64,000 nt of DNA. Source: Iodobacter violaceini (lineage in GTDB: Bacteria; Pseudomonadota; Gammaproteobacteria; Burkholderiales; Chitinibacteraceae). The position numbers were made by a program, and so were the translations under genes. Location of the stretch: positions 1 to 64,000 of the forward strand of contig NZ_JAAOLX010000014.1 in the NCBI RefSeq assembly GCF_011601265.1, in the 5' to 3' direction. Below the pieces are notes generated by a model. That model saw only the letters and a list, made by a program, of their open reading frames with translations, made no database searches and was not told the origin of the DNA. Shown one piece after another: positions 1 through 8,538 of the stretch. Within the stretch, counting starts at the first letter, position 1, and each line of letters opens with the position of its first letter.

Positions 1-519
1 CTGCATGGCGAGGACGGCGTAGCGATCACCAGCCCGCAAAGCCAGACCATCGCCGCAGGCACAAACCTCGATCTGGTCGCCCAAAGAGACACCAACCAAA
101 CCTCCGGCCGCCGCTGGATACACAATGCTGGATCACACATCAGCCTGTTTGTAGCCGGGGTAAAAGACCAAGTTTCGCTCAAACTGATCGCAGCCAAAGG
201 CAAAATCTAGCTGCAGGCGCAGAGCGACGATATTGAAATCACCGGCGACAAAGATTTAAAAGTCACCGCCTGCAAAGAAAGCATCACCGTGGTGGCTAAA
301 GATGAAATTCTGGTCACCGCTGGGGGCGGCTATATCCGGCTGAAAGGCGGCAATATCGAAATCCACTGCCCGGGAACGGTTACGGTGAAAGGTGCAAACC
401 ACGATGTGAGCGGGCCTGCGCAAATGATGCCAACTTTGCCTTTTTTTCCAGATTCATTTTGTAAATCCTGCATGCTAAAAGCGAAAGCTGCAGGTAGCCC
501 ATTTGCGAAGAAATCATGA
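1..519 (+). pseudogene. vgrG: VgrG type VI secretion spike protein, 3' part, broken by an amber codon
   Basis: This is the C-terminal part of a type VI secretion VgrG protein, which forms the puncturing tip of the system. Frame 1 is open from the window edge and reads the beta-helical DUF2345 tail (GDKDLKV, AKDEILVTAGGGYIRLKGG, GTVTVKGANHD) and the usual end with CKSC and GSPFAKKS. An in-frame TAG at 208-210 interrupts it, just before LQAQSDDIEITGD, where VgrG relatives normally have a glutamate or similar residue. A one-base change would explain it. No frame shift is seen and the downstream frame is intact, so the lesion looks recent, or is suppressed, or is a sequencing error. The last bases overlap the start of the DUF4123 gene (ATGA). 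The 5' end lies outside the window. A translational restart at GTG 289 would give only a 76-residue tail. Confidence 0.8.
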
Positions 520-1289
520 TGATGATGGATGCTTATCCTCAAGACAGTGACCAAGTATTGTTTGCACAATTGGCCACTTACCTTTCTGAATCAATACAAG
601 TCTATGCTTTGCTGGATCATAGTTTCGATCCTCGTTTGTTAAAGAAAATGAGAGATCGGATTGTATGGACTTCGCTTTATCAAGATCATGGGGCTGAGAC
701 AGATGTTTCTCCATTGCTTTGCGTGCTCAATAGTGAGAATGAAGCGGAGCTTATGGAGCAAATTAAGTTGCTGCTCAAAATCACCAATGGGCAGCCTATG
801 CTTAGTTTTTATCTAAGCACACTGGATAGAGAAGCAATCTTTAGCCATTTTGATCACTATTTTGATGTCAGTATTCTTCCTGAAAAATTGAGTTATATAT
901 TGCGCTATGCGGACACGCGTATTTTGCCCAATTTGCTTGCGCAACTTAGCCCTGAGCAAAAAGCGGCATTTTTATCTCCATTCAGCAGCGTGGTTTATTT
1001 TGATCGGGCCGCGCAAATCATACAGCTTGAAGGTGGCGGACAAACTAAAATTACCAATCAGGCGTTGGTACTGACTGAAGTACAATTTATAAGCATGATG
1101 GATAAGGCTTTACCTGATCAAATTTTGCAAAATATCCAATTGCTTGGGCTTCAGTCGTTATTACCTATAGAGCCTTCAAAAGCCTATGCGCAAATAAGGG
1201 AGCTTTGCGATATCGCATTGGCTCAGGGGAGTAGTGATGATGAGATTCTTAGCTTTTGTGTTGAACATTTACGCGGCGAAGCAGGATGA
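516..1289 (+). CDS. DUF4123 domain protein, T6SS effector adaptor
   Basis: This 257-residue protein resembles the DUF4123 (Tap/TEC) adaptors, which load a cognate effector onto VgrG in the cytoplasm. The N-terminal half has the typical pattern: VYALLDHSFDP, then a predicted alpha/beta core, then LPEKLSYILRYADTRILP followed by a helical tail. It starts at an ATG overlapping the vgrG stop (ATGATGATGATGGAT), so up to four tandem ATG codons could serve. Position between vgrG and a lipase effector is the standard arrangement for adaptor genes and supports the call. The base composition is more AT-rich than the vgrG tail, as expected for the exchangeable part of a VgrG island. The family assignment comes from motif and context, not a search. 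Confidence 0.75.
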   Translation: MMMMDAYPQDSDQVLFAQLATYLSESIQVYALLDHSFDPRLLKKMRDRIVWTSLYQDHGAETDVSPLLCVLNSENEAELMEQIKLLLKITNGQPMLSFYLSTLDREAIFSHFDHYFDVSILPEKLSYILRYADTRILPNLLAQLSPEQKAAFLSPFSSVVYFDRAAQIIQLEGGGQTKITNQALVLTEVQFISMMDKALPDQILQNIQLLGLQSLLPIEPSKAYAQIRELCDIALAQGSSDDEILSFCVEHLRGEAG

Positions 1290-1388
1290 TTTCTGAATGA
1301 GTTGAGAAAGATATTCTAAGAGATGCATTATTAAATATATAAAAATACTTTCTTACTTAATTTTAATTATTTTCATAAAGGTTTATCA

Positions 1389-2345
1389 ATGGAATTACCA
1401 GAAGAAACGCCGGATAAAACTGAGATTACAGATACTGAGCATGGATTTAATTTGTTTATGATTGTGGTGTCTGGTTTGAATGCTTATGCCCTGTATCAAA
1501 GCATGACCGGCTCTGGCTATGGAGCTGCTTACTTGATGATCCTTTCTCTTTTTGGATTATTCCTGAGTTATATCGTGGTGCTAATTTGGGCAGGTAAAGT
1601 AAAAGCAAGACTATGGCTTGTGTTTAAGCATTCACTCATGATTAACGGCCTTGTTTTTATTGCAATGGGGATTGCAATGAACGGGCCATCTGCTCAGACT
1701 GAAAATGATACGGTGAATAAGCCTGGTAATACGATTTCGGCCTCTGTTGATTCGGTTAATTATATGCATGATTGGGCTGTGAAATATACATTAACCGATT
1801 TGCGCAGTAATCAGGCCATAGGCGGCAGTATTGTTAATTTTCTGGAAGGTCCAGGAGGAAAAAATTGCTGTATCAGCTTGCCAAAACAATGGCAGCCGGG
1901 AATGTACGTGAGTGTTGATTGGCAAGAGGCGGATAAAATACGTACTAAACCCGATAAATATCATCGTGAATTAGAAATACCCAGCTATCAGCAGGCCGGT
2001 GATCTTTATGTATTGTTTCATCCTGGGCAGGAAGTGGAGTTGGTCGTATCCAAAGTGGAGCCAGGTTATCCGGCTTGGCCGGGAAGAATTAAAAAAGATG
2101 CAATGGCCGCATGTGTTGAACGGCTTTCGGAAAAGGAGTGTAAGAGGAATTTGCCGAAATACCTTTCAAACTCTTCAGAACAAATTGCGGCTGACTATAG
2201 AAGGTATTGTCAGCCAAAAAATATTAAGCCAGATGGTGACTCAACGGGATGGGATAAAAAAGGATGTTCGGAAATGAGAGAGTACTGCATGAAGGAATTG
2301 GATATTGATAAGCGCATGTGCGAAATAGATTATAAAGAGGACTAA
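1389..2345 (+). CDS. Membrane protein with DUF3304-like domain, candidate T6SS immunity protein
   Basis: This 318-residue protein has three predicted membrane helices in the first 100 residues (about 18-37, 46-68 and 80-98), followed by a soluble domain. The soluble part, about 120-235, resembles DUF3304, with GGKNCCISLPKQWQPGM and LYVLFHPGQEVELVV as the most family-like stretches. The C-terminal tail is Cys- and Lys-rich (KECKRNL, KKGCSEMREYC). DUF3304 proteins are often found beside DUF2235 lipase effectors. A role in shielding the producing cell from the lipase encoded two bases downstream is inferred from that association. A purine-rich AAAGG lies about 9 bases before the ATG. The gene is AT-rich relative to the flagellar genes. 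It could instead be a second adaptor or an accessory factor. Confidence 0.55.
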   Translation: MELPEETPDKTEITDTEHGFNLFMIVVSGLNAYALYQSMTGSGYGAAYLMILSLFGLFLSYIVVLIWAGKVKARLWLVFKHSLMINGLVFIAMGIAMNGPSAQTENDTVNKPGNTISASVDSVNYMHDWAVKYTLTDLRSNQAIGGSIVNFLEGPGGKNCCISLPKQWQPGMYVSVDWQEADKIRTKPDKYHRELEIPSYQQAGDLYVLFHPGQEVELVVSKVEPGYPAWPGRIKKDAMAACVERLSEKECKRNLPKYLSNSSEQIAADYRRYCQPKNIKPDGDSTGWDKKGCSEMREYCMKELDIDKRMCEIDYKED

Positions 2346-2347
2346 TA

Positions 2348-4513
2348 ATGACAGCTCGATTTACTGAGGCATGCAGAGCTTCACCGCTGGATTTATTCAA
2401 AGATGAGCTTACAGCCAGATCAAAAACTCAAAATCGTCCCAAATGCCTGCCCTGTGAGCAAGACATTTATCTTGGTTTCTTTTTTGATGGCACAAATAAT
2501 AATAAATACCGTGATACAGAGGCTTTTGCCCATAGCAATGTGGCGCGTTTATACGAGGTTTACTCGGGCGAACCCACCGTAACTCAATTGAAAATCCTTA
2601 AAAAGGCCGGTAAACCTGATGCCAAAGCTGTATGGTCTTCAGCGGTACCTAAGGGTGAAGAAAAGTATTACCGTAAAACGTATATTCCTGGGGTCGGGAC
2701 ACCCTTTATTGAACTGGGTGACTCAGGGGAAGGCATGGACAACACCCTGGGGCTGGCCATGTCAAAGCATGGCGAGGTTCGTATTAACTGGGCTTTGCTG
2801 CAGCTGGGCAACCATATTCATGCTGCGCTGATGGGGAAGGCATTGAGCGAGCCGCTGGAGGATGATGGCAAGCTGGCCGGAGAAATGTTGGAAAAATCGG
2901 TAGGGAGCGCTGTGCCCAATAGGGGCAGGAGCGCAATTTTGCAGGAAAGGACGCGGCTATTGAGTAAGGCCATTGCACCTATTATCCGGGGCTCTCCCAC
3001 TATTCGTTCTGTTCGTATTTCCGTGTTTGGTTTTTCACGCGGTGCGGCCGAGGCCAGGGTTTTCTGCAGCTGGCTGCAAAAATATTACAGCGATGGCATT
3101 GCAGGTATTCCTTTAAAAATCGATTTTTTGGGCATTTTTGATACAGTTGCCTCGGTTGGTTTGGCCAACTCTATGCCTATTGGCGGTGTTGAAGGGCACT
3201 ATGCCTGGGCTAGTGTGGAGAACTTGCAGGTGAGCTCTGCGGTTAAGCGTTGTGTGCATCTGGTATCAGCACATGAAGTGCGTGGCTCGTTTCCACTTGA
3301 TTCAATTGGCAGTGGTGCACACTGTAAAGAGGTGGTCTACCCCGGTGTGCATTCGGATGTAGGTGGTGGCTACCCGCCAAATGATCAGGGGCGCTCTATT
3401 GGTGCGGGTGCGGCGGGGGATGCAAAAAAGCTTTCGCAGATTCCATTGGCACAAATGTACCGCGAAGCCCTTATTGCCAGTGTGCCCTTGCTGGCCCCAA
3501 TAGATTTTAATGATTTTCATAAAAGCAATTTCAAAATTGATCCGGGCACGGTCAAAGCCTTTAACGATTATATTGCGGCCACGCGCTTTGGCAGCGGCAA
3601 GCCGTCTGGCGTGATGTGGCTGACAGAAACACAGGCTGAAGAGCCTTTACTGCAGATTATTCACCGCCACTATGGCATTTTCTTGCGCTGGCGAAAAAGC
3701 ATGCTGGGTAAGATTCATTTGCTGCCCGGTATTGCAGCTTCGCTGGATAGTGCAGCGAAAAAAACGCAGGACCGGCATGACATACAAACAACGGATCAGG
3801 CTTTACAGCAGGAATTAAATATGCTGGAAAAATACACGTCCCTTGTTTCTGAGCTTTCAATCTGGCCGGCTAAAGTGGGGGATTGGAATGGGGGTGTTTA
3901 TGCGGAATGGATTAAGCAGGAGGCGGTGCTATTTGCAAGTAAGGTGTTATTTGAAACGCTGGTTCATGATTCCAGGGCATGGTTTAAACCTGGTAATTTT
4001 AGTGACGATGATCAGGCTTGGTTTAATGAAGGCGGCATGGAAAAATCACGACGAGTAATGATTAAAAGTATTGAAGCGGAACAAGAAAGGATTCGCTCAC
4101 CCTATCGTTTAAGTGATGAGCAAATGAAGTCGGTTGATAATAAAGATTACAAAAAGAATGTTGAGCGAATTGAAAATCTGAAAACCAATAAAACGTATAT
4201 GGTAAGAAGCGGGGGCCAGGAGCCGATCAGGCTTTATGGCTATCTGCGCTGGCGGCATGTTTTTGGTGCGGCGGCTCTGTCTGCTCCGCTGCAAGAGCCT
4301 GTCAGCAAAGAAATCATGCGCCGCAGAGAGCTTGAAAATCAGCAGTATGAGAATAATCTGCAAAGCTTAAATCAGCAAAACATCAATGCCAGAAAGCGTT
4401 ATCAGGAAGGGCAAATAAATGCCCAAAGTTATGGAGAAGCTTTGCGGGATAATAGCTTACGTATGAGTACTGAGCATCAGAGGCATGCTGCTGCAATGGC
4501 AGCAATAAAATAA
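2348..4513 (+). CDS. DUF2235 / Tle1-type T6SS phospholipase effector
   Basis: This 721-residue protein carries a DUF2235 alpha/beta-hydrolase domain, the catalytic fold of Tle1 type VI lipase effectors, which attack membrane phospholipids of rival cells. Visible motifs are YLGFFFDGTNNN near residue 41 (family signature), the nucleophile elbow GFSRGAAEAR with Ser230, GIFDTVASVG with Asp265, and VHSDVGGGYPP with His335 and Asp337 as likely acid/base residues. The C-terminal 250 residues are helical and Gln/Asn-rich, with no recognised toxin domain. No signal peptide is present, as expected for VgrG-delivered cargo. GAGG lies before the ATG, two bases after the upstream stop, so the two genes are probably co-translated. 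The effector class is fairly secure; substrate preference (PLA1 or PLA2) cannot be read from sequence. Confidence 0.85.
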   Translation: MTARFTEACRASPLDLFKDELTARSKTQNRPKCLPCEQDIYLGFFFDGTNNNKYRDTEAFAHSNVARLYEVYSGEPTVTQLKILKKAGKPDAKAVWSSAVPKGEEKYYRKTYIPGVGTPFIELGDSGEGMDNTLGLAMSKHGEVRINWALLQLGNHIHAALMGKALSEPLEDDGKLAGEMLEKSVGSAVPNRGRSAILQERTRLLSKAIAPIIRGSPTIRSVRISVFGFSRGAAEARVFCSWLQKYYSDGIAGIPLKIDFLGIFDTVASVGLANSMPIGGVEGHYAWASVENLQVSSAVKRCVHLVSAHEVRGSFPLDSIGSGAHCKEVVYPGVHSDVGGGYPPNDQGRSIGAGAAGDAKKLSQIPLAQMYREALIASVPLLAPIDFNDFHKSNFKIDPGTVKAFNDYIAATRFGSGKPSGVMWLTETQAEEPLLQIIHRHYGIFLRWRKSMLGKIHLLPGIAASLDSAAKKTQDRHDIQTTDQALQQELNMLEKYTSLVSELSIWPAKVGDWNGGVYAEWIKQEAVLFASKVLFETLVHDSRAWFKPGNFSDDDQAWFNEGGMEKSRRVMIKSIEAEQERIRSPYRLSDEQMKSVDNKDYKKNVERIENLKTNKTYMVRSGGQEPIRLYGYLRWRHVFGAAALSAPLQEPVSKEIMRRRELENQQYENNLQSLNQQNINARKRYQEGQINAQSYGEALRDNSLRMSTEHQRHAAAMAAIK

Positions 4514-4645
4514 TATTTAAGTGTTTAGCTTTGCATAAATAAGGCCTGCATTTTTGAATTTTTCCCTTTGTCTTGTTCTGTATTGTTGCAGGCACTGCAT
4601 GAAAGGCGGCAATAATTGCCGAAGGTTTGTGCCGGTATGTTTCAA

Positions 4646-4668
4646 AGCCCGCTGAATGCGGGCTTTTT
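4646..4668 (+). terminator. Rho-independent terminator before the flagellar operon
   Basis: A 7-bp stem AGCCCGC/GCGGGCT with loop TGAAT (4646-4664) is extended by flanking A:T pairs and followed by a T run. It insulates the T6SS module from the flagellar genes and ends only a few bases before the sigma-54-type promoter. Confidence 0.8.
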
Positions 4669-4670
4669 GC

Positions 4671-4688
4671 TTGGCACGCTTCCTGCTT
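4671..4688 (+). promoter_or_regulatory. Sigma-54-type promoter upstream of flgB
   Basis: TTGGCACGCTTCCTGCTT matches the RpoN consensus TGGCACG-N4-TTGC with one mismatch (CTGC for TTGC). GG (4673-4674) and GC (4685-4686) are exactly 10 bases apart, as RpoN requires. The flgB start lies about 60 bases downstream. An enhancer-binding activator such as FlrC or FleQ would be expected; none is in the window. Confidence 0.7.
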
Positions 4689-4745
4689 ACAATAACGGGG
4701 AAAGCGCGTATTGTGTGGCGTGATGAGATAAACAGGAGTTTGGCT

Positions 4746-5150
4746 ATGTTAGGTCGTTTGGACGATTACTTCCGCCCGCAGGAAACTGCGCTGTCGCTGC
4801 GCAGCCAGCGGCAAGAGGTATTGGCTTCAAATATTGCTAACAATGACACGCCGGGCTACAAGGCGCGCGATTTTGATTTCAAAAAAACATTTGAAGCGGC
4901 TTTACAAAAAAATCCGGTGAAACCACTGCAAAGCACCGATCCGCGCCATCTGCAGCCTAAAGATAATCTTGATCCTTTATCAAAGGCATTGCTCTATCGC
5001 AATCCAAGGCAATCGGGTATTGATGGCAATACGGTGGATATGAATGCTGAGATGGCGGCGTTTTCAGATAATGCGATTCGCTATCAGGCAGGGATTACTT
5101 TTATGCAAAAGCGGATTGAAGGCATGCGCACTGCGCTGACTGGCCAATAA
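4746..5150 (+). CDS. flgB: Flagellar basal-body proximal rod protein FlgB
   Basis: FlgB is a rod subunit of the flagellar basal body, exported through the flagellar type III apparatus. The 134-residue product starts MLGRLDDYF, has the rod/hook family signature ASNIANNDTPGYKARDFDF near residue 33, and ends with the helical segment typical of axial proteins. An upstream in-frame ATG at 4656 would add 30 unrelated residues and lies inside the terminator and promoter, so ATG 4746, preceded by AGGAG at 4734-4738, is the better start. It is the first gene of the flgBCDEFGHI run and the first behind the sigma-54-type promoter. Confidence 0.95.
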   Translation: MLGRLDDYFRPQETALSLRSQRQEVLASNIANNDTPGYKARDFDFKKTFEAALQKNPVKPLQSTDPRHLQPKDNLDPLSKALLYRNPRQSGIDGNTVDMNAEMAAFSDNAIRYQAGITFMQKRIEGMRTALTGQ

Positions 5151-5157
5151 GGGATAA

Positions 5158-5574
5158 ATGATGTCGATGTTCAGAGTTTTTGATATTGCGTCTACTGCGA
5201 TGCATGCGCAGACCACTCGTCTGAATACGGTGGCATCTAATTTAGCCAATGCTGAATCAATTACCAGCTCTAATGGCCAGCCTTATCGTGCCAGGCAGGT
5301 GGTTTTTCAGGCCGCGCCGATTGCGGGGGGCGGCAAGGGGGCAGTAGGGGTGCAGGTTTCTGATGTGATTGAAGATCAATCCCCGCCTAAGCTGGTGTAT
5401 GACCCTAAAAATGTATTGGCCGATGCCAATGGTTATGTAGCGATGCCCAATGTCAATGTGGTTGAAGAAATGACCAATATGATATCCGCTTCGCGCTCTT
5501 ATCAAACCAATGCCGATGTAATGAATACGGCTAAAACCCTGCTGCTGAGAACTCTGGCACTTGGTCAGTCATAA
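5158..5574 (+). CDS. flgC: Flagellar basal-body rod protein FlgC
   Basis: This 138-residue proximal rod protein has the N-terminal signature [20 protein letters not shown] and the C-terminal axial segment [20 protein letters not shown]. Length is normal for FlgC. It starts 7 bases after flgB with ATGATGTCGATG; either of the first two ATGs could be used. It polymerises with FlgB, FlgF and FlgG to form the rod crossing the periplasm. Confidence 0.95.
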   Translation: MMSMFRVFDIASTAMHAQTTRLNTVASNLANAESITSSNGQPYRARQVVFQAAPIAGGGKGAVGVQVSDVIEDQSPPKLVYDPKNVLADANGYVAMPNVNVVEEMTNMISASRSYQTNADVMNTAKTLLLRTLALGQS

Positions 5575-5585
5575 GGATAATCATC

Positions 5586-6257
5586 ATGATCCCTCGTACA
5601 ACGATTAATTCGACTACTGATTACTCCACCATTAATAAAAAGGCGGATACCAAAGCTTCGGCGGCAGATCAGCAGCAGGATCGCTTTTTAAAGCTGCTGG
5701 TGAAGCAGCTGCAGAGCCAGGATCCGATGAATCCTATGGATAACGCGGCTACAACCAGCCAGATGGCTCAGATCAGCAGTGTAACGGGGATTGAAAAGCT
5801 CAATACCACGATGCAATCGATGATGGCAAGTTTTGCCTCTGCGCAAAGTTTTCAGGCGGCCGCTCTGATCGGTAAAGAGGTGCTGACTCAGGGCAATCAG
5901 ATGAAGTTTGATGGCACAAAGCCGATTGATGCCCGGGTGGATTTGCCTGCCAATGTCAGCAATATCAAAGTGACCATTACCGATAAAAATGGCGCGGTGG
6001 TGGATAAAATCACTTTGCCACAGCAGGCCGCCGGGGCCGCTGGTGTGGTTTGGGATGGCAAGTTAGAGGGTGACAAGCTGGCAGCGGCCGGTGATTACTA
6101 TATTTCTGCGACTGGTGTGAAAGATGGCAAGGAAATTGCTTTAAATACTCTGACCTGGCAAACGGCAAGTAGCGTTGAGCTGGCAAAAACGGGTGTGAAT
6201 GTCATGTTGGGCAATCAAAAAACCGTTGCATTTAGCGATGTGAAACAAATCCGCTAG
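5586..6257 (+). CDS. flgD: Flagellar hook assembly protein FlgD (hook cap)
   Basis: This 223-residue protein is the cap that directs FlgE polymerisation at the growing hook and is later discarded. The N-terminus holds the conserved QDRFLKLLVKQLQSQDPMNP and the segment NAATTSQMAQISSVTGIEKLN. The C-terminal half has a FlgD Ig-like/tudor region with GVVWDGKLEGDKLAAAGDYY. AGGA at 5574-5577 overlaps the flgC stop and lies 8 bases before the ATG. Confidence 0.95.
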   Translation: MIPRTTINSTTDYSTINKKADTKASAADQQQDRFLKLLVKQLQSQDPMNPMDNAATTSQMAQISSVTGIEKLNTTMQSMMASFASAQSFQAAALIGKEVLTQGNQMKFDGTKPIDARVDLPANVSNIKVTITDKNGAVVDKITLPQQAAGAAGVVWDGKLEGDKLAAAGDYYISATGVKDGKEIALNTLTWQTASSVELAKTGVNVMLGNQKTVAFSDVKQIR

Positions 6258-6287
6258 TCGTGGATAGAACAAGGTGAGGTTAGGGTT

Positions 6288-7586
6288 ATGGGTTTCCAGC
6301 AGGGCTTGAGTGGTTTAAGTGCGTCGTCCAAGAGCCTGGACGCAATCGGTAATAATATCGCCAACTCGAGCACGGTCGGTTTTAAGCAGTCGCGCTCAGA
6401 GTTTGCGGATATGTACGCCAACTCTTTTGCCAGCTCCTCAACGATTTCCGGGATGGGCGGGCGCACGGTTGCGGTGACTCAGCAGTTTGGTCAGGGCAAT
6501 ATTACGTCGACCAATAATCCGCTGGATATTGCCATTACAGGGAATGGTTATTTCCGCATGGTGGATGGCGAAGCCGTGAGCTACACCCGTAATGGCCAGT
6601 TTCAGGTCGATAAAGAAGGTTTTATTGTGGGCAATACCGGCCAGAAATTAACCGGCTGGCCCTTTGATCTGAACGCCAATGCCTTACAAAAGGGCGGTAC
6701 ACCTACCCCTTTACAACTGGCAAATGGCAATATCGGTGCCAAAACAACGGGCTGGACTGAAGTTGCTGGCGGAGGGGTGAGTGCAGGCCTGCAGTTTGGG
6801 ATGAATCTGGATGCCAGCCAGCTGACTAAAGACAGAACCAATCCGCTGGCGGCTAATTATGTAGGGGCATTAAACCCTGCAGACGTAAAAACTTTTACCA
6901 ATTCAACCTCGGCGCAGGTCTATGACTCGCAAGGGGTTGCTCATACGCTGACGATGTATTTTACAAAGACAGCACCTAATACCTGGGAAGTAAGAACCCG
7001 CTTCGACAGCGATCCGGTATCGCCTCCTAATGATCCGGTTACCAATTTACCCTACCCTAATGTGACTTTTGATTCAAATGGTAAGTTGGTTGATAACACG
7101 CCGCTTTCATTCAGTACCACTTTAACTTCCGGGGCCACAACGCCGTTTGCGTTTCATGTGGGCCTTGAAGGTACAACGCAATATGGCAGCCCGTTTGGTG
7201 TAAATACGATCAAGCAGGACGGCTACCCGGACGGGGTGTTAACAGGCGTTGCGGTAGACCGGGAAGGCGTTATTCTGGGTAAGTATTCTAATGGCCAGAA
7301 CAGGGCGATTGGCCAGGTTACGCTGACTAACTTTACCAATTCTCAGGGGCTGCAAAATCTGGGTGATAATCGCTGGGGCGAAACCTTTGCTTCGGGGCAG
7401 CCCAGAACCAATGATCCGGGCACCAGTGATCTGGGCTCGCTTCAGTCTGCTTCTGTAGAAGACGCTAACGTTGATTTAACGGGTGAGCTGGTTAATCTGA
7501 TTACGGCTCAGCGTACCTATCAGGCCAACGCGCAAACGATTAAGGCCCAGGATACGATCCTGCAAACGATTGTGAACTTGCGTTAA
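6288..7586 (+). CDS. flgE: Flagellar hook protein FlgE
   Basis: This 432-residue protein is the structural subunit of the flagellar hook. It begins MGFQQGLSGLSASSKSLDA with the axial signature GNNIANSSTVGFKQSRSEF, contains the FlgE D2-type middle region (SAQVYDSQGVAHTLTMYF), and ends with the axial motif LVNLITAQRTYQANAQTIK. Length is close to other FlgE proteins. GGTGAGGTTAGGG lies upstream of the ATG. Confidence 0.96.
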   Translation: MGFQQGLSGLSASSKSLDAIGNNIANSSTVGFKQSRSEFADMYANSFASSSTISGMGGRTVAVTQQFGQGNITSTNNPLDIAITGNGYFRMVDGEAVSYTRNGQFQVDKEGFIVGNTGQKLTGWPFDLNANALQKGGTPTPLQLANGNIGAKTTGWTEVAGGGVSAGLQFGMNLDASQLTKDRTNPLAANYVGALNPADVKTFTNSTSAQVYDSQGVAHTLTMYFTKTAPNTWEVRTRFDSDPVSPPNDPVTNLPYPNVTFDSNGKLVDNTPLSFSTTLTSGATTPFAFHVGLEGTTQYGSPFGVNTIKQDGYPDGVLTGVAVDREGVILGKYSNGQNRAIGQVTLTNFTNSQGLQNLGDNRWGETFASGQPRTNDPGTSDLGSLQSASVEDANVDLTGELVNLITAQRTYQANAQTIKAQDTILQTIVNLR

Positions 7587-7595
7587 TCAATTTCT

Positions 7596-7622
7596 GCGTG
7601 GGCCTGTTTTTTATGCCCACGC
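7596..7622 (+). other. Perfect 8-bp inverted repeat between flgE and flgF
   Basis: GCGTGGGC (7596-7603) and GCCCACGC (7615-7622) are perfectly complementary around an 11-base T-rich loop. No clear T run follows, so it is more likely an mRNA processing or stability hairpin, or a weak attenuator, than a full terminator. Confidence 0.5.
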
Positions 7623-7658
7623 TGTCTTTCTGATCGTCCTGCCTTTGAGTAAAAATCA

Positions 7659-8399
7659 ATGGATCGAATGTTGTACATTGCAATGACCGGGGCAAAGCAA
7701 ACCATGCTGCGCCAGGCGTCTGTTGCCAATAATCTGGCCAACGTGGCCACGCCGGGTTTCAGGGCAGAGCTGACTGCTGCACGTGCAGTGCCGGTCATTG
7801 GCGGCACTGGCGTGCCAAGCCGTGCTTATGTGGTTGAGCAGACCACCGGCGCAGATTTTACGCCCGGGATTGTGCAGCAGACTGGCCGGGTTTTGGATGT
7901 GGCGGTGAATGGTGAAGGCTGGCTTTCCGTGCAAACACCGACGGGCGAGGCTTATACCCGTAATGGCGGCTTTGAAATTGATGCGGCCGGGCTGTTGAAA
8001 ACACGCAGCGGTCTGGTGGTGCAGGGTGAGAATGGCCCGCTGACTATTCCTGAAAATACCCGCATTACGATTGCAAAAGACGGCACTATTTCAGGAGCGC
8101 CGTTTGATAATCCGGCTCAGGCAGTAGAAATTGGCCGGCTTAAACTGGTGAATCCTTCTGAGCGTGAGCTCGAGAAAGGCAGTGATGGTTTGTTTCGCCA
8201 AAGAAACGGCGAAGTGGCGCAGGCGGATGCTGGCGTGAAACTTGCTTCGGAGTCTTTAGAGGTGAGTAATGTGAACCCGGTTGATCAGCTGGTGCAAATG
8301 ATCGGATCGCAGCGCCAATATGATTTACAGATCAAAATGATGCAAACCGTTGATCAGAACGCCAGAAGTGCGGCGCAGCTGTTAACACTGACAGGCTGA
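7659..8399 (+). CDS. flgF: Flagellar basal-body rod protein FlgF
   Basis: FlgF is a proximal rod protein; this one has 246 residues, the usual size. It starts MDRMLYIAMTGAKQTM, a characteristic FlgF N-terminus, then VANNLANVATPGFRAELTAAR. The central FlgE/F/G-like fold includes VAVNGEGWLSVQTPTGEAYT, and the C-terminal axial motif is VNPVDQLVQMIGSQRQYDL. The 139-base gap before flgG contains no gene and no obvious promoter. Confidence 0.95.
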   Translation: MDRMLYIAMTGAKQTMLRQASVANNLANVATPGFRAELTAARAVPVIGGTGVPSRAYVVEQTTGADFTPGIVQQTGRVLDVAVNGEGWLSVQTPTGEAYTRNGGFEIDAAGLLKTRSGLVVQGENGPLTIPENTRITIAKDGTISGAPFDNPAQAVEIGRLKLVNPSERELEKGSDGLFRQRNGEVAQADAGVKLASESLEVSNVNPVDQLVQMIGSQRQYDLQIKMMQTVDQNARSAAQLLTLTG

Positions 8400-8538
8400 T
8401 CAGCGTGAGCAGCGGGCTGGATAGTTAAAGTTTTATATTCATTCAGCCCTCTGAAGAAGACAAATTGTGTGGCTGAATAAGCAAGGGCCGCCTTGCGCGC
8501 CCGGCAGTAATCAAACCAAAAAATAGGAAGTACGCATC

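Noticed and set aside
1999-2277. 92-residue frame inside the DUF3304-like gene
   Set aside because: Shadow frame in the same region, without a ribosome site.
7596-7622. Hairpin after flgE as a true terminator
   Set aside because: The stem is perfect but no T run follows and the downstream flg genes continue in the same direction, so I list it only as a hairpin.
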